Below, piece after piece: positions 1 to 9,402 of a DNA stretch of 59,455 nucleotides (position 1 is the stretch's first letter; each line of letters starts with the position of its first letter). This DNA is from Bacteroidales bacterium UBA5762 (GTDB taxonomy: Bacteria; Bacteroidota; Bacteroidia; Bacteroidales; TTA-H9): NCBI GenBank assembly GCA_002418865.1, contig DIEY01000102.1:9834-69288 (forward strand), read 5' to 3'. Under the pieces are notes generated by a model. The model searched no databases. It had not been told where the DNA came from and was given only the letters and a program-made list of their open reading frames with translations. The translations under genes and the position numbers were made by a program.

Positions 1-975
1 TGGTGGGCCGAGCAGATGGAGCATGTGCCATGGCATGGTTTTCATTTTTACGATATGATCTTCCCCCTTTTTCTTTTCATCTCGGGCATTTCTTTTCCTT
101 TTTCGCTGGCTAAAAGGGGAAGCAACAAGCGAGGCATGTATCGGCATGTCATCCGTCGAGGTCTTATTTTAGTCGTATTGGGAATTATTTACAACAATGC
201 CATTCGGTTCGATTTTGCCAATATGCGTTATGCAAGTGTATTGGGTCGTATTGGACTTGCATGGATGTTTGCTGCGCTTATTTATATGAATACAGGATAT
301 AAATTCAGGACGTTTTGGACTATTTTTCTGTTATTGTTGTATTGGGGGCTTTTAGCCTTTTTCCCTGCGCCCGATTTAGGCTCTTCCGATCCTTATTCAA
401 TGGAAGGAAGCCTTACAGGATATATTGATCGATTACTATGTCCAGGCGAGCTTTATCTGGGTATTCACGACCCCGAAGGAATTTTAGGCACAGTTCCAGC
501 TATTTCCACAGCTTTACTCGGCATGCTCACTGGCTCTTTCGTACGTTCAGAAACTTTCGTGAAAAAACTTAATCAAAAAGTTATTTTCATGATCGTTGGG
601 GGTGTAGCTCTATTAATTATTGGTAAAATCTGGGACAATTTCTTCCCCATCAACAAAAACCTTTGGTCGAGTTCATTTGTCTGTTGGACGGCTGGTATTA
701 GTCTTTTATTATTTGCAGTTTTCTATTTCTTTATCGATATGATGGGGTATAAAAAATGGGCTTTTCCATTGGTGGTCATTGGGATGAATTCTATTACGAT
801 ATATCTGGCTCAAAGAGTGCTTTATTTGGGATACACTTCCGATTTTCTTTTTGGAGGATTGGCAGCCTTTTTCAATGAAATATGGCAGCCGGTCATCATC
901 CAATTGGCGTATGCAGTGACTTGTTGGCTTCTATTGTATTGGTTGTATAAGAAGAAGATATTTTTAAAGATATAA
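1..975 (+). CDS. HGSNAT/DUF5009-type membrane acyltransferase, 5' end outside window
   Basis: Polytopic membrane protein of the heparan-alpha-glucosaminide N-acetyltransferase-like family (DUF5009). These proteins are thought to move acetyl groups across the membrane onto sugars. The frame is open from base 1 (WWAEQMEHVPWHG follows the edge), so the ATG at 16 is internal and perhaps 50 N-terminal residues are missing. Seen here: the family-typical histidine-containing segment HVPWHGFHFYDMIFPLF followed by FISGISFPFSLA, then about eight further hydrophobic segments and a basic C-terminus (YKKKIFLKI). The neighbour gcvP converges on it and is separated by a hairpin, so no operon partner is visible. 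The exact sugar substrate is unknown. Confidence 0.8.
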   Translation, partial: WWAEQMEHVPWHGFHFYDMIFPLFLFISGISFPFSLAKRGSNKRGMYRHVIRRGLILVVLGIIYNNAIRFDFANMRYASVLGRIGLAWMFAALIYMNTGYKFRTFWTIFLLLLYWGLLAFFPAPDLGSSDPYSMEGSLTGYIDRLLCPGELYLGIHDPEGILGTVPAISTALLGMLTGSFVRSETFVKKLNQKVIFMIVGGVALLIIGKIWDNFFPINKNLWSSSFVCWTAGISLLLFAVFYFFIDMMGYKKWAFPLVVIGMNSITIYLAQRVLYLGYTSDFLFGGLAAFFNEIWQPVIIQLAYAVTCWLLLYWLYKKKIFLKI

Positions 976-1070
976 GTGCAAATGGCGTTGTCAGTCGCAT
1001 TTATCAGACAGGGTTATTATACTTCATTCTTGAATGATAGTAATTTTTCCTGTATTTAGAAAAATGTGAG

Positions 1071-1112
1071 GAGGCTTCAACTCACCAAAGTTTATGGCGA
1101 AGTTGAAGCCTC
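1071..1112. terminator. Bidirectional terminator between the acyltransferase and gcvP
   Basis: Perfect 12-bp inverted repeat, gaggcttcaact (1071-1082) with agttgaagcctc (1101-1112), and an 18-nt loop. It lies between two convergent stop codons. T-rich tracts follow on the plus strand (around 1125-1131) and on the minus strand beyond 1071, so it can serve both genes. Confidence 0.8.
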
Positions 1113-1133
1113 ATTATTAGCACTATTTTTTAA

Positions 1134-4007
1134 CTAAAAATCGAAAGTCTGACAGGTGCACACGAGGTTTCTATCACCATAAGCATCGTCGATGCGGCCT
1201 ACGGGAGGGAAATATTTGTCAGTTTCCATTCCGGATAATGGGAAAGCCGCCTTTTCGCGTGAATAAGGATAATTCCATTGTGAGTTTACGACCATGGCAG
1301 CAGTATGAGGAGCATTTTTTAAAAGGTTGTTCTGGCGGTCGACCTGAAGGTTCTCTATGCTGGCAATTTCTTCTCTAATCCCAATTAAGGCATCGACGAT
1401 TCGGTCGAGTTCTTCGAGAGGTTCGCTCTCGGTAGGCTCTACCATTAAGGTACCATGTACAGGGAAAGCAACCGTTGGAGCATGGAAACCATAATCGATT
1501 AAACGCTTGGCAATATCAATAACCGACACATTGGCCGAGAGCTGAAATTTATTACAGTCGAGTATCATTTCGTGGGCTACACGACCATTCTTGCCCGTAT
1601 AGAGGATTTTATAATGGTTTTCGAGTCGAGCCTTTAAATAATTGGCATTGAGAATAGCATATTTACTGGCATTGGTAAGACCGTCTCTTCCTAAAAGTTT
1701 CATGTAAGCATAAGATATAGTAAGAACGAGGGCACTTCCATAAGGTGCAGCTGCTACAGCTGATATTCCATGCTGGCCTCCAGTTTTTACTACAGGATGT
1801 TGAGGCAGGAAAGGTACCAAATGCTTGGCTACTCCTACCGGACCAACTCCTGGCCCACCTCCTCCATGTGGAATTGCAAAAGTCTTGTGAAGATTCAAAT
1901 GGCAAACATCGGCTCCAATGCGCCCAGGACTCGTCAATCCTACCTGTGCATTCATGTTGGCCCCATCCATATAAACCTGACCTCCGTTCTGATGAATAAT
2001 ATGCACAATTTCGAGAATTCCTTCTTCGAAAACCCCATGCGTAGATGGATATGTGATCATAAGAGCCGCTAAATGATCTTTATATTGAGTAGCTTTTTCA
2101 CGCAGATCAGTTATATCTACATTTCCATTTTCGTCGCATTTAACAACTACCACTTCCATTCCTGCAAAGTGAGCCGAGGCAGGATTGGTTCCATGAGCCG
2201 ACGATGGAATAAGGCAAACATTACGATGCCCCTCGCCTCTGCTTTCGTGATATTTACGAATAATCATCAATCCGGTATATTCTCCGTTTGCTCCTGAATT
2301 TGGCTGAAAAGTAAAGGCAGAAAACCCAGTAATTTCCTTTAGAAGCGATTCCAATTCATTGTTCATCAAATGATAACCTTCGGCTTGATCGGCGGGTACA
2401 AAAGGATGTAAACTATTAAATTCTGGCCAGCTTAAAGGAAACATTTCGACACCGGCAGTGAGTTTCATAGTGCAGCTTCCTAACGGAATCATCGTTCGAT
2501 TGAGGGCTAAATCTCTGTTCTCGAGTTTTTTTAAATATCTCATCATGGAGGTTTCAGAATGATAAGAATTGAAAACAGGATGAGTGAGATATGCACTTTG
2601 GCGGACAGATTCTGAAGGGAAAGTGGTTATATTTTCACATTCTGCCGGATTACATATAAATTCATGAAAAGTTTGATTTGCAGCTTTGGCAAGAATTTCG
2701 AGCAATTGATTGATCTCTTTCAGGGAAGTGGTTTCGTCGAGGCTTATGCCGAGGGTTTTATGGTCGATATAACGCAAATTGAATTGGCGCTCTAAGGCGA
2801 GGTTTTTAATGGTTTCGATATTTACTTGTTCTGGAAGGCTGAGACGAATTGTGTCGAAGAAGGCCGAATTGAGTTGGATATATCCATATTTGGAAGCTTC
2901 ACTGGCCAAAACCCCAGTAAGTATATTGATATGTCGTGCAATTTTATGCAAGCCTTTTGGACCGTGATATACGGCGTACATACCTGCCATGATGGCGAGC
3001 AGAGCTTGGGCTGTGCAAATGTTTGAAGTGGCTTTTTCTCTTTTGATATGTTGTTCGCGGGTTTGCAAAGCCATACGTAGGCCTGGATGTCCCTGTGCAT
3101 CGACCGAAATGCCAATAATTCTACCAGGTATCGAACGTTTAAACTCTTCCTTAGATGCTAAAAATGCAGCATGCGGCCCACCATAACTCATGGGAATTCC
3201 AAATCGCTGAGTCGAACCAACTACTATATCGGCTCCCCATTCTCCTGGTGGCGTAAGCAGAACCAACGAAAGAATATCGGCTGCAACTACTACTAATGCT
3301 TCCATCGAATGCATCTTCTCTGTAAAAGTTCTGTAATTATTAATTTGTCCAAATCCATCAGGATATTGTACAATTCCACCAAAAAAACCATCATCTATCT
3401 GAATCTCATCGTGATTTCCAATCATCAGTTCTATCCCTAATGGTGCTGACCTAGTTTGCAAAAGAGCAATAGTTTGAGGGAAGAGGTTTTGCGAAACAAA
3501 AAACTTGTTAGCATTCGTTTTAATTTTTGTACGCGAACGGCAGTTGAATGCCATTATCATTGCCTCTGCAGCTGCAGTGGCTTCATCGAGCAATGAGCTG
3601 TTGCTGATAGGTAAACCCGTTAAATCGACTACCATGGTTTGAAAATTGAGCAAGGCTTCCAAACGTCCTTGTGATATCTCCGCTTGATAGGGTGTATAGG
3701 AAGTGTACCATCCCGGATTTTCGAGAATATTCCGCTGAATTACACCTGGTAAAATGGTGTTGTAATACCCCATGCCAATAAAACTTCTAAAAAGTTTATT
3801 TTTTTGTCCTAAAGTCTTTAAGTGCTGAAATACTTCATATTCGTTCATTCCTTGGTCGATATGAAGAGGGTCTTTTAGTCGAATTCCCGAAGGAATGGTC
3901 TGATCGATTAATTCATCTAATGTGGAAACCCCAATGTGTTGTAGCATTTTTTCAACATCTATGGGTGATGGTCCTAAATGACGTTCTGCAAAATTATTGG
4001 TTATCAT
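1134..4007 (-). CDS. gcvP: Glycine dehydrogenase (decarboxylating), P-protein
   Basis: PLP-dependent P-protein of the glycine cleavage system: it decarboxylates glycine and passes the aminomethyl group to the lipoyl arm of GcvH. At 957 residues it is the long fused (alpha+beta) form. It starts MITNNFAERHLGPS as the family does. The N-terminal half ends near residue 450. The C-terminal half carries SCTMKLTAG (511-519), SSAHGTNPASA (602-612) and the PLP lysine K708 in HLNLHKTFAIPHGGGGPG. No gcvT or gcvH lies in the window, so it is a stand-alone locus. A near-consensus promoter is 60 nt upstream. All features are intact. Confidence 0.97.
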   Translation of the reverse strand: MITNNFAERHLGPSPIDVEKMLQHIGVSTLDELIDQTIPSGIRLKDPLHIDQGMNEYEVFQHLKTLGQKNKLFRSFIGMGYYNTILPGVIQRNILENPGWYTSYTPYQAEISQGRLEALLNFQTMVVDLTGLPISNSSLLDEATAAAEAMIMAFNCRSRTKIKTNANKFFVSQNLFPQTIALLQTRSAPLGIELMIGNHDEIQIDDGFFGGIVQYPDGFGQINNYRTFTEKMHSMEALVVVAADILSLVLLTPPGEWGADIVVGSTQRFGIPMSYGGPHAAFLASKEEFKRSIPGRIIGISVDAQGHPGLRMALQTREQHIKREKATSNICTAQALLAIMAGMYAVYHGPKGLHKIARHINILTGVLASEASKYGYIQLNSAFFDTIRLSLPEQVNIETIKNLALERQFNLRYIDHKTLGISLDETTSLKEINQLLEILAKAANQTFHEFICNPAECENITTFPSESVRQSAYLTHPVFNSYHSETSMMRYLKKLENRDLALNRTMIPLGSCTMKLTAGVEMFPLSWPEFNSLHPFVPADQAEGYHLMNNELESLLKEITGFSAFTFQPNSGANGEYTGLMIIRKYHESRGEGHRNVCLIPSSAHGTNPASAHFAGMEVVVVKCDENGNVDITDLREKATQYKDHLAALMITYPSTHGVFEEGILEIVHIIHQNGGQVYMDGANMNAQVGLTSPGRIGADVCHLNLHKTFAIPHGGGGPGVGPVGVAKHLVPFLPQHPVVKTGGQHGISAVAAAPYGSALVLTISYAYMKLLGRDGLTNASKYAILNANYLKARLENHYKILYTGKNGRVAHEMILDCNKFQLSANVSVIDIAKRLIDYGFHAPTVAFPVHGTLMVEPTESEPLEELDRIVDALIGIREEIASIENLQVDRQNNLLKNAPHTAAMVVNSQWNYPYSREKAAFPLSGMETDKYFPPVGRIDDAYGDRNLVCTCQTFDF

Positions 4008-4065
4008 GCTTATTTATTGTGTTACAATTATTTAAAATAAAAATTGGGATAAACTTATTGCTATG

Positions 4066-4097
4066 CAAATTTACTTATCCCATTGCTGCAACACAAA
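4066..4097 (-). promoter_or_regulatory. Promoter of gcvP with -33 and -7 elements
   Basis: On the minus strand TTTG (4097-4094), then 20 nt, then TAAATTTG (4073-4066). This matches the Bacteroidota housekeeping promoter (TTTG, about 19-21 nt, TAnnTTTG). The gcvP ATG lies about 58 nt downstream. It is the best two-part promoter found in the window. Confidence 0.7.
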
Positions 4098-4718
4098 TTT
4101 TCTCTTCACTGCAAAAATTGATTCTCACATTTAGGTTATGAAAAGTCTAATAAAACTTTTGAATGCTTCTATTCAGGCGTTTTACGTTGTTGTATAGTTA
4201 AAAATGCGATTTCTTGGGCCGTCAGCATCATTTTGTATATTATCTCTTTCATTCAATAGATCAATTGCAGAAACTTTTTTATCCGTAGTGGCCCGAAGCT
4301 CTGAATCTCGGGTTTAACGAGAAAAAATACATCTAATTTTCTAACATTCTTTATCTTCTATGCTTTTCAGTATTCGAAAATGAAAAAATTGATGATTTTA
4401 TTAATGCGGTTCTGATGCATTTATCTTTTCGGTTCGTTGCATAGAAATTAAAATATTTGAAATATGCTTATATTGGTTATTTATGAAATACAAAAATTAT
4501 TGTAAACCTAAGATTTTTTCATCGCTCCTGAGGTTTTTGGCTGAGATTATGTAATGTATTTAGATTTTACAGATCGGGAAAGCTAATAAATAAAAAACTT
4601 TCTTGGTTTATTTATATATCGTTTAATTGAAAATCTATTTGTAAAAAATCAAGATTTTTTATAAAAGTGTTGCTATATAATCTTCTATTGAAATTTATAA
4701 AATTTGTTCTTTTTGTTT
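4098..4718. other. Gene-free AT-rich stretch
   Basis: About 620 nt with no credible reading frame in either direction. Only short low-quality frames and a weak stem (cccga ... tcggg, around 4293-4313) were seen. No RNA family was recognised. It separates the divergent gcvP and stress-protein promoters. Confidence 0.5.
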
Positions 4719-4726
4719 TATATTTG
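4719..4726 (+). promoter_or_regulatory. -7 box for the universal stress protein gene
   Basis: TATATTTG matches TAnnTTTG and lies 37 nt before the ATG at 4764. No good -33 element at the normal distance. Confidence 0.5.
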
Positions 4727-4763
4727 TAGGAGCTATTTAATCATAAGAAAATACCTCTGAAAT

Positions 4764-5612
4764 ATGAAACGTATTCTAGTCCCTGTTGATTTTTCCGATC
4801 ATACTTTTGTTACTGCCTCTTATGCCTTTTCGATGGCAAAGGCCACGGGAGCCAAAATTTTATTGTTTCATGCGGTTTTCGATCAATTTATCATGCCAGA
4901 GGGATATTCTCCAGATTCTGTTGTTACTCCTACTGTTTTTGATGTTGAATTTATCAGGGAGATTCGAAATGAAGCAGAAGAAAAAATGCAAGAATTGGTT
5001 ACACAACTGAAAAATCAATGGGGAGAGGAAATTTCTTTAGATACTCGGATAGAATCCGGCACGCCCGATGTTGCCATATTAACCGCTGCCAGTGATTTTC
5101 AAGCCGACATCATTATTTTAGGAGCTGTGGGTTTGGGACATAAAGACCATTTTTCGGGTGGTACGGCTGAATTCCTTATGAAACATTCTCAAAAACCCGT
5201 TTTGGCCATTCCTGTCGGTAGCGGTTACAAAGGATTGAATAAAGCAATCTATGCCATCGACCCGGCTCATTTTCAACAAGCCGAATTCAATAAAATCAAA
5301 GAGTTTTTCAAACCATTTCATACTAAAATTTATTATCTTGTTTTATGCTACAATCCTAAGGACCGTCCTGATGAGGCTACCCTCGCCCAGTGGCGCGATT
5401 TAGTAGGTAATCAGGCTTCATTCCAAATCGTTGATTGCGAGCAGCCCCATGATGGCCTTCATCTTTCTATTCAAAACATACAACCCGATATCATAGCTTT
5501 TCATTTTTTCAAGGAAAGTTTCTTCTCACGCTGGTTTAAACCGGTGATCTCGCGTAAGGAATTATATAAAGCAAATCTTCCGCTTATATCATTTCCCGAA
5601 ATAGAAGAATAA
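4764..5612 (+). CDS. Universal stress protein, two-domain UspA family
   Basis: Cytoplasmic nucleotide-binding stress protein of 282 residues, the size of a tandem UspA protein. Domain 1 (about residues 1-150) begins MKRILVPVDFSDHT and keeps the ATP-binding loop as ILGAVGLGHKDHFSGGTAEF, followed by the typical KPVLAIPV strand. Domain 2 (about 155-282) has the fold-like pattern but no G-x2-G-x9-G(S/T) loop, so it is probably degenerate. It is followed 29 nt downstream by the phosphoesterase gene on the same strand, so the two are likely co-transcribed. The precise stress response cannot be read from sequence. Confidence 0.9.
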   Translation: MKRILVPVDFSDHTFVTASYAFSMAKATGAKILLFHAVFDQFIMPEGYSPDSVVTPTVFDVEFIREIRNEAEEKMQELVTQLKNQWGEEISLDTRIESGTPDVAILTAASDFQADIIILGAVGLGHKDHFSGGTAEFLMKHSQKPVLAIPVGSGYKGLNKAIYAIDPAHFQQAEFNKIKEFFKPFHTKIYYLVLCYNPKDRPDEATLAQWRDLVGNQASFQIVDCEQPHDGLHLSIQNIQPDIIAFHFFKESFFSRWFKPVISRKELYKANLPLISFPEIEE

Positions 5613-5641
5613 AGTTTTCTCAATAAAAAAATTGGTACAAA

Positions 5642-6148
5642 ATGAAGCAAATAGGTTTACTTTCCGATACACATGGAGTGTTACTGCCATTTGTAATTAG
5701 AGCTCTCAATGATGTCGATGAAATATGGCATGCCGGCGATATTGGCAATATAGTGGTGTATGATCAGCTTCGAAGAATGAAGCCTTTAAGAGCAGTTTAC
5801 GGAAATATTGATGGTTGGCCTCTTCGTTCTCAATGCCCCCAATATCTTTCATTTGAGATTGAGGATATGAAAGTTTTAATGATACATCAAGCTGGAAGCC
5901 CGAGAAAATATTCAGGCACATGCCGTAAACTTATTCTTTCGGAAAGGCCTAACTTGCTGATTGGTGGTCACTCTCATATCTTGAAAGTGATGCACGATAG
6001 TTCGAATAATTTATTGTTTCTTAATCCTGGTGCTGCCGGTCTTGAGGGAATACATAAAGTCATCACTTTACTTAGATTTTCCTTGGATAAAGGGGAAGTT
6101 ATGAACATGGAAATTATAGAAACAGATCGATCGACCGTAAGAATTTAA
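5642..6148 (+). CDS. YfcE/MJ0936-type metallophosphoesterase
   Basis: Small binuclear-metal phosphodiesterase of 168 residues. Metal-binding motifs are present in order: LLSDTHG (D-x-H), HAGDIGN, YGNIDG, MIHQAG and GGHSHI. These match the YfcE/MJ0936 family, which hydrolyses phosphodiesters in vitro; physiological substrates are mostly unknown. The usual HG after the fourth block reads HQAG, a minor variation. It follows the stress-protein gene by 29 nt and probably shares its transcript. Confidence 0.92.
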   Translation: MKQIGLLSDTHGVLLPFVIRALNDVDEIWHAGDIGNIVVYDQLRRMKPLRAVYGNIDGWPLRSQCPQYLSFEIEDMKVLMIHQAGSPRKYSGTCRKLILSERPNLLIGGHSHILKVMHDSSNNLLFLNPGAAGLEGIHKVITLLRFSLDKGEVMNMEIIETDRSTVRI

Positions 6149-6341
6149 CTTTTCGAAACAAAACATTAAAAAACCGCTTAGCTTAGTAAGATGTTGTTAA
6201 ATCTCGTAGCTATAAAGTCATTTGCAATATCTCTTCCTAATTTTAGTAAAAATTAATTTTACTCAATAGATGTTCCTTTATGGTGGATTGAGGAATTTAG
6301 AATTTTAACATTCAATCATGGAATTCATTTTAATTCATATT

Positions 6342-6818
6342 TCAGCGAAGCCTGTCCGCTGCTCTTATCTTTCTTTCGTCTTTCAGAATAGCGCGCTGAG
6401 CCAATAATAGAAAAATTAAAGAGATGATGGGCATATAAATGCCTATTTCATAATCGGGGATTGTGCTAAGGTTTTTCCTTATTAAATCGGTAATGAAGAA
6501 CTGCCAAGCAATTACAAGAATAATAAGGAATAAGGTAATCCTAACCAATCTTACTTGTTTTATGCGATTCTTGAAAGACGAAATCGTATAAATACAAATG
6601 ACTCCGGCGATGATTGAAATGATTATTCCTGCATATTGAAGAAAAGGATTCAATGTTAAAGGTAAAGGAAGAGAAGGAACAAGATTCTGGATGTGGGATA
6701 AATATAATTTCAAAGTAGCTGTATCACTGTAATACGCCGCCAACGGAAAAAAGAAAAGTAATACAGGTGTGGCCACAACCGCCAGCAGAAGATAAATAGT
6801 TTGAATTCTTTGAATCAT
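6342..6818 (-). CDS. DUF4293 membrane protein
   Basis: Bacteroidota-specific DUF4293 protein of 158 residues with four predicted membrane segments and a short basic tail (KDERKIRAADRLR). A longer frame opens with a TTG at 6836, but the -7 box at 6834-6841 overlaps that codon. The ATG at 6818 (MIQRIQTIYLLLA, the family's usual start) is therefore chosen. Function is unknown. It lies divergent from rho, a common Bacteroidota neighbour arrangement in my recollection. Confidence 0.85.
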   Translation of the reverse strand: MIQRIQTIYLLLAVVATPVLLFFFPLAAYYSDTATLKLYLSHIQNLVPSLPLPLTLNPFLQYAGIIISIIAGVICIYTISSFKNRIKQVRLVRITLFLIILVIAWQFFITDLIRKNLSTIPDYEIGIYMPIISLIFLLLAQRAILKDERKIRAADRLR

Positions 6819-6833
6819 AGCCTCAGGTTTTTG

Positions 6834-6841
6834 CAAATTTA
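6834..6841 (-). promoter_or_regulatory. -7 box for the DUF4293 gene
   Basis: TAAATTTG on the minus strand, 15 nt before the ATG at 6818. It rules out the upstream TTG start at 6836. Confidence 0.6.
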
Positions 6842-6996
6842 AAATGAAGGTTCAAATTTATAGAATTTTCATCGTAAGTAAGCTTATAACCTCTACGAAA
6901 TCAATTTGCTCTTTTCTTGAAGAGTTAATATGGGGTTATTGTAAAGAAATTTTTGGTTAAAATTGATTAATTATAGCATAGTTCATAAAATCTTCT

Positions 6997-7215
6997 TACC
7001 TTTGCAGCATTCAAAATTACCTCCTGCATATTTCGGTAAAATTTCATATATGAGTTGTCCTTGAATTGGAGACAAAGAATTATTCGATTGAAGCAGTGCA
7101 GGTTACAAATAATTAATTTCTTATACAAGTCTTTTTTAACAATCTGAAGAAGAAAAGTTGGTGTTAACCATATTACTAAAAAACTCTTTGGCTATTTATT
7201 TTCAACACTTTTAAT
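6997..7215 (+). promoter_or_regulatory. rho promoter (-7 box) and long 5' leader
   Basis: TACCTTTG at 6997-7004 matches the -7 consensus and lies over 200 nt before the rho ATG at 7216. Transcription would start near 7011, giving an untranslated leader of about 200 nt. The leader contains complementary CCTGCA (about 7023) and TGCAGG (about 7098) segments. rho genes are autoregulated in other bacteria, so a regulatory leader is plausible but not shown. Confidence 0.45.
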
Positions 7216-9081
7216 ATGTATAATCTTCAAGAGCTCAAGGAAAAGTTTTTGCCCGAATTAAGAGAAATTGCTCATTCATTGCATATTGATGACATCGATA
7301 AATTATCGAAGATGGATTTAATTTATAAGATTATCGATCATCAGGCTGCCAATCCTACACAAGAGACGCTTGCGAATGAGCAAAACCGACCTCGACGTGG
7401 CAGGCCTCCTAAAAATCCGGATTCGAATTCATCCCCCTCTAATTCGAATGCAACTCCGGCAAAAAGTAATAAACGACCTCAACAGAGTAAACCAAGAGGA
7501 AGACCTTCTAAAAAGGCGGAAAATAGCCCACCCACTCCTTCGTCATCTTCTGATGAACAAACTGAAGAGCCCAAAGAATCACAAAACACACTTACTCATC
7601 TACTTGATAAGGAACCACCTCGTAAACCCCATGTTATTACCATGTCAATGAAAAGAGCCGAACAATTAAATGCCGATTTTCTCCCGGAAAAGCTTCAAGT
7701 GTTTGAAGAAGAAAATGGGAATGACTTCCATGATGAGGTTAATCCTACTGTTGATGATGTAGATGAGAATGGAAAAGAAGAGAATGTTGTTACTGAAGAA
7801 CGTGTTGAATCAGAATCCACTATTGAACCTTCTTTAACAGATAAACTGGATTATAAAGAGATCATAGCCAGAGAGCGTGCACAAAGGGAAATAAACCTGC
7901 GATATCAACGTCCACCTTTCGAAAAATACGAACGGAAACGTGATGATTTCTATCCATTTAACATGGAAGGAATCGTTAGTAGTGAAGGTGTGTTAGAAAT
8001 GATGCCCGAAGGACATGGATTTTTACGGTCTTCCGATTATAATTATCTTCCTTCGCCCGACGATATTTATGTAGCTCCCAATCAAATTAAGATGCTTGGA
8101 TTAAAAACGGGGGATACTATAAGAGGAATGATTAGGCCTCCCAGAGACAATGAGAAGTTTTTCCCTTTGGTAAAAGTCGAGCTGATCAATGGTTTGCAAC
8201 CTGAAAAAATCCGCGACCGCGTCCCCTTCGATTTTTTAACCCCTCTGTTTCCTTTTAAAAAATTCAAGCTAACAGATCATCCTGATGCTACGCTTACTTC
8301 TAGAATCATCGATTTATTTGCACCTATAGGCATGGGACAAAGAGGGTTGATTGTAGCTCAGCCAAAAACTGGTAAAACAATGATTTTGAAAGAAATAGCC
8401 AATGCCATAGCCTTTAATCATCCCGATGTTTACCTCATTGTGCTCTTAATCGACGAACGCCCCGAAGAGGTTACCGATATGCAAAGAAGTGTTAAAGCAG
8501 AAGTAATCAGCTCCACTTTTGATGAACCTGCCGAACGTCACGTTAGAATCTCGGGTATTGTGCTCGAAAAGGCAAAATGCTTGGTAGAATGTGGACATGA
8601 TGTTGTTATACTGCTCGATTCGATTACTCGTTTGGCAAGAGCCTATAACACGGTTTCACCTGCCTCGGGGAAAGTACTTTCTGGTGGAGTCGAAGCCAAT
8701 GCCTTACAAAAACCTAAACGCTTCTTCGGTGCTGCTCGACAAATCGAAAATGGTGGTTCACTCACTATAGTGAGTACAGCACTTATAGATACGGGTTCCA
8801 AAATGGACGAAGTAATCTTCGAAGAATTCAAGGGCACCGGAAATATGGAACTGCAGCTCGACCGTAAACTCTCCAATAAACGCATCTTCCCAGCTATTGA
8901 TATCGTCGCTTCCTCTACTCGTCGCGACGACTTACTCTTGCCTAAAGAAGTTCTTCAAAGAGTTTGGATACTTCGCAACCATCTTGCCGACATGACTTCT
9001 CAAGAAGCCATGGAGTTCTTACAAGATAGAATGAAGTTTACTCAGTCTAACGAAGAATTTCTGGCCTCGATGAATGGCTAA
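7216..9081 (+). CDS. rho: Transcription termination factor Rho with large disordered insert
   Basis: Hexameric RNA helicase that terminates transcription. Rho-N helical domain: residues 1-42. A low-complexity insert spans about 45-245: first Pro/Ser/Lys-rich with two AT-hook-like motifs (RRGRPPK near 60-66 and KPRGRPSKK near 92-100), then acidic (about 160-205). The RNA-binding cold-shock-like domain follows (EGHGFLRSSDYNYLPSPDDI, about 265-284). The ATPase has Walker A AQPKTGKT (381-388), Walker B VVILLDSITRLARAYN (463-478) and the secondary RNA-site region LQKPKRFFGAAR (497-508). At 621 residues it is about 200 longer than E. coli Rho (419), all from the insert. In Bacteroides thetaiotaomicron the equivalent disordered region drives Rho condensates. 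Confidence 0.97.
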   Translation: MYNLQELKEKFLPELREIAHSLHIDDIDKLSKMDLIYKIIDHQAANPTQETLANEQNRPRRGRPPKNPDSNSSPSNSNATPAKSNKRPQQSKPRGRPSKKAENSPPTPSSSSDEQTEEPKESQNTLTHLLDKEPPRKPHVITMSMKRAEQLNADFLPEKLQVFEEENGNDFHDEVNPTVDDVDENGKEENVVTEERVESESTIEPSLTDKLDYKEIIARERAQREINLRYQRPPFEKYERKRDDFYPFNMEGIVSSEGVLEMMPEGHGFLRSSDYNYLPSPDDIYVAPNQIKMLGLKTGDTIRGMIRPPRDNEKFFPLVKVELINGLQPEKIRDRVPFDFLTPLFPFKKFKLTDHPDATLTSRIIDLFAPIGMGQRGLIVAQPKTGKTMILKEIANAIAFNHPDVYLIVLLIDERPEEVTDMQRSVKAEVISSTFDEPAERHVRISGIVLEKAKCLVECGHDVVILLDSITRLARAYNTVSPASGKVLSGGVEANALQKPKRFFGAARQIENGGSLTIVSTALIDTGSKMDEVIFEEFKGTGNMELQLDRKLSNKRIFPAIDIVASSTRRDDLLLPKEVLQRVWILRNHLADMTSQEAMEFLQDRMKFTQSNEEFLASMNG

Positions 9082-9371
9082 GCCTTATCAACAGCTTTTC
9101 ATTTAACAAATTCCCCTTTAATGAAAGAAATGCATACCTATTGAACCCTGAAATGTTCTTAGTTCAATATATTGTTAACTCTATTGCACTGATAAACATT
9201 TTGAATTTGAGAGTCTCATCTTAATATTCTTTATCTATAAAGCAGTATCTCATTCTTATTCTAAAGGTGTTAATCAGAATGATATAAAAATTAAGAAATT
9301 TAGAAAGATTCATCTCAATAAAATAATTCTCCAATCGTTATTTTAGGAAATATTTTTATAAGAAAAACTTT
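9082..9371. other. Intergenic region after rho
   Basis: About 290 nt, AT-rich. No gene, no strong hairpin terminator and no RNA family recognised. It leads into the -7 box of the next gene. Confidence 0.5.
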
Positions 9372-9379
9372 TATTTTTG
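9372..9379 (+). promoter_or_regulatory. -7 box for the 9403-11498 operon
   Basis: TATTTTTG followed by C, 23 nt before the ATG at 9403. Short leader of a dozen nucleotides or so. Confidence 0.6.
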
Positions 9380-9402
9380 CAGACTATAAATACCATAATC
9401 CT

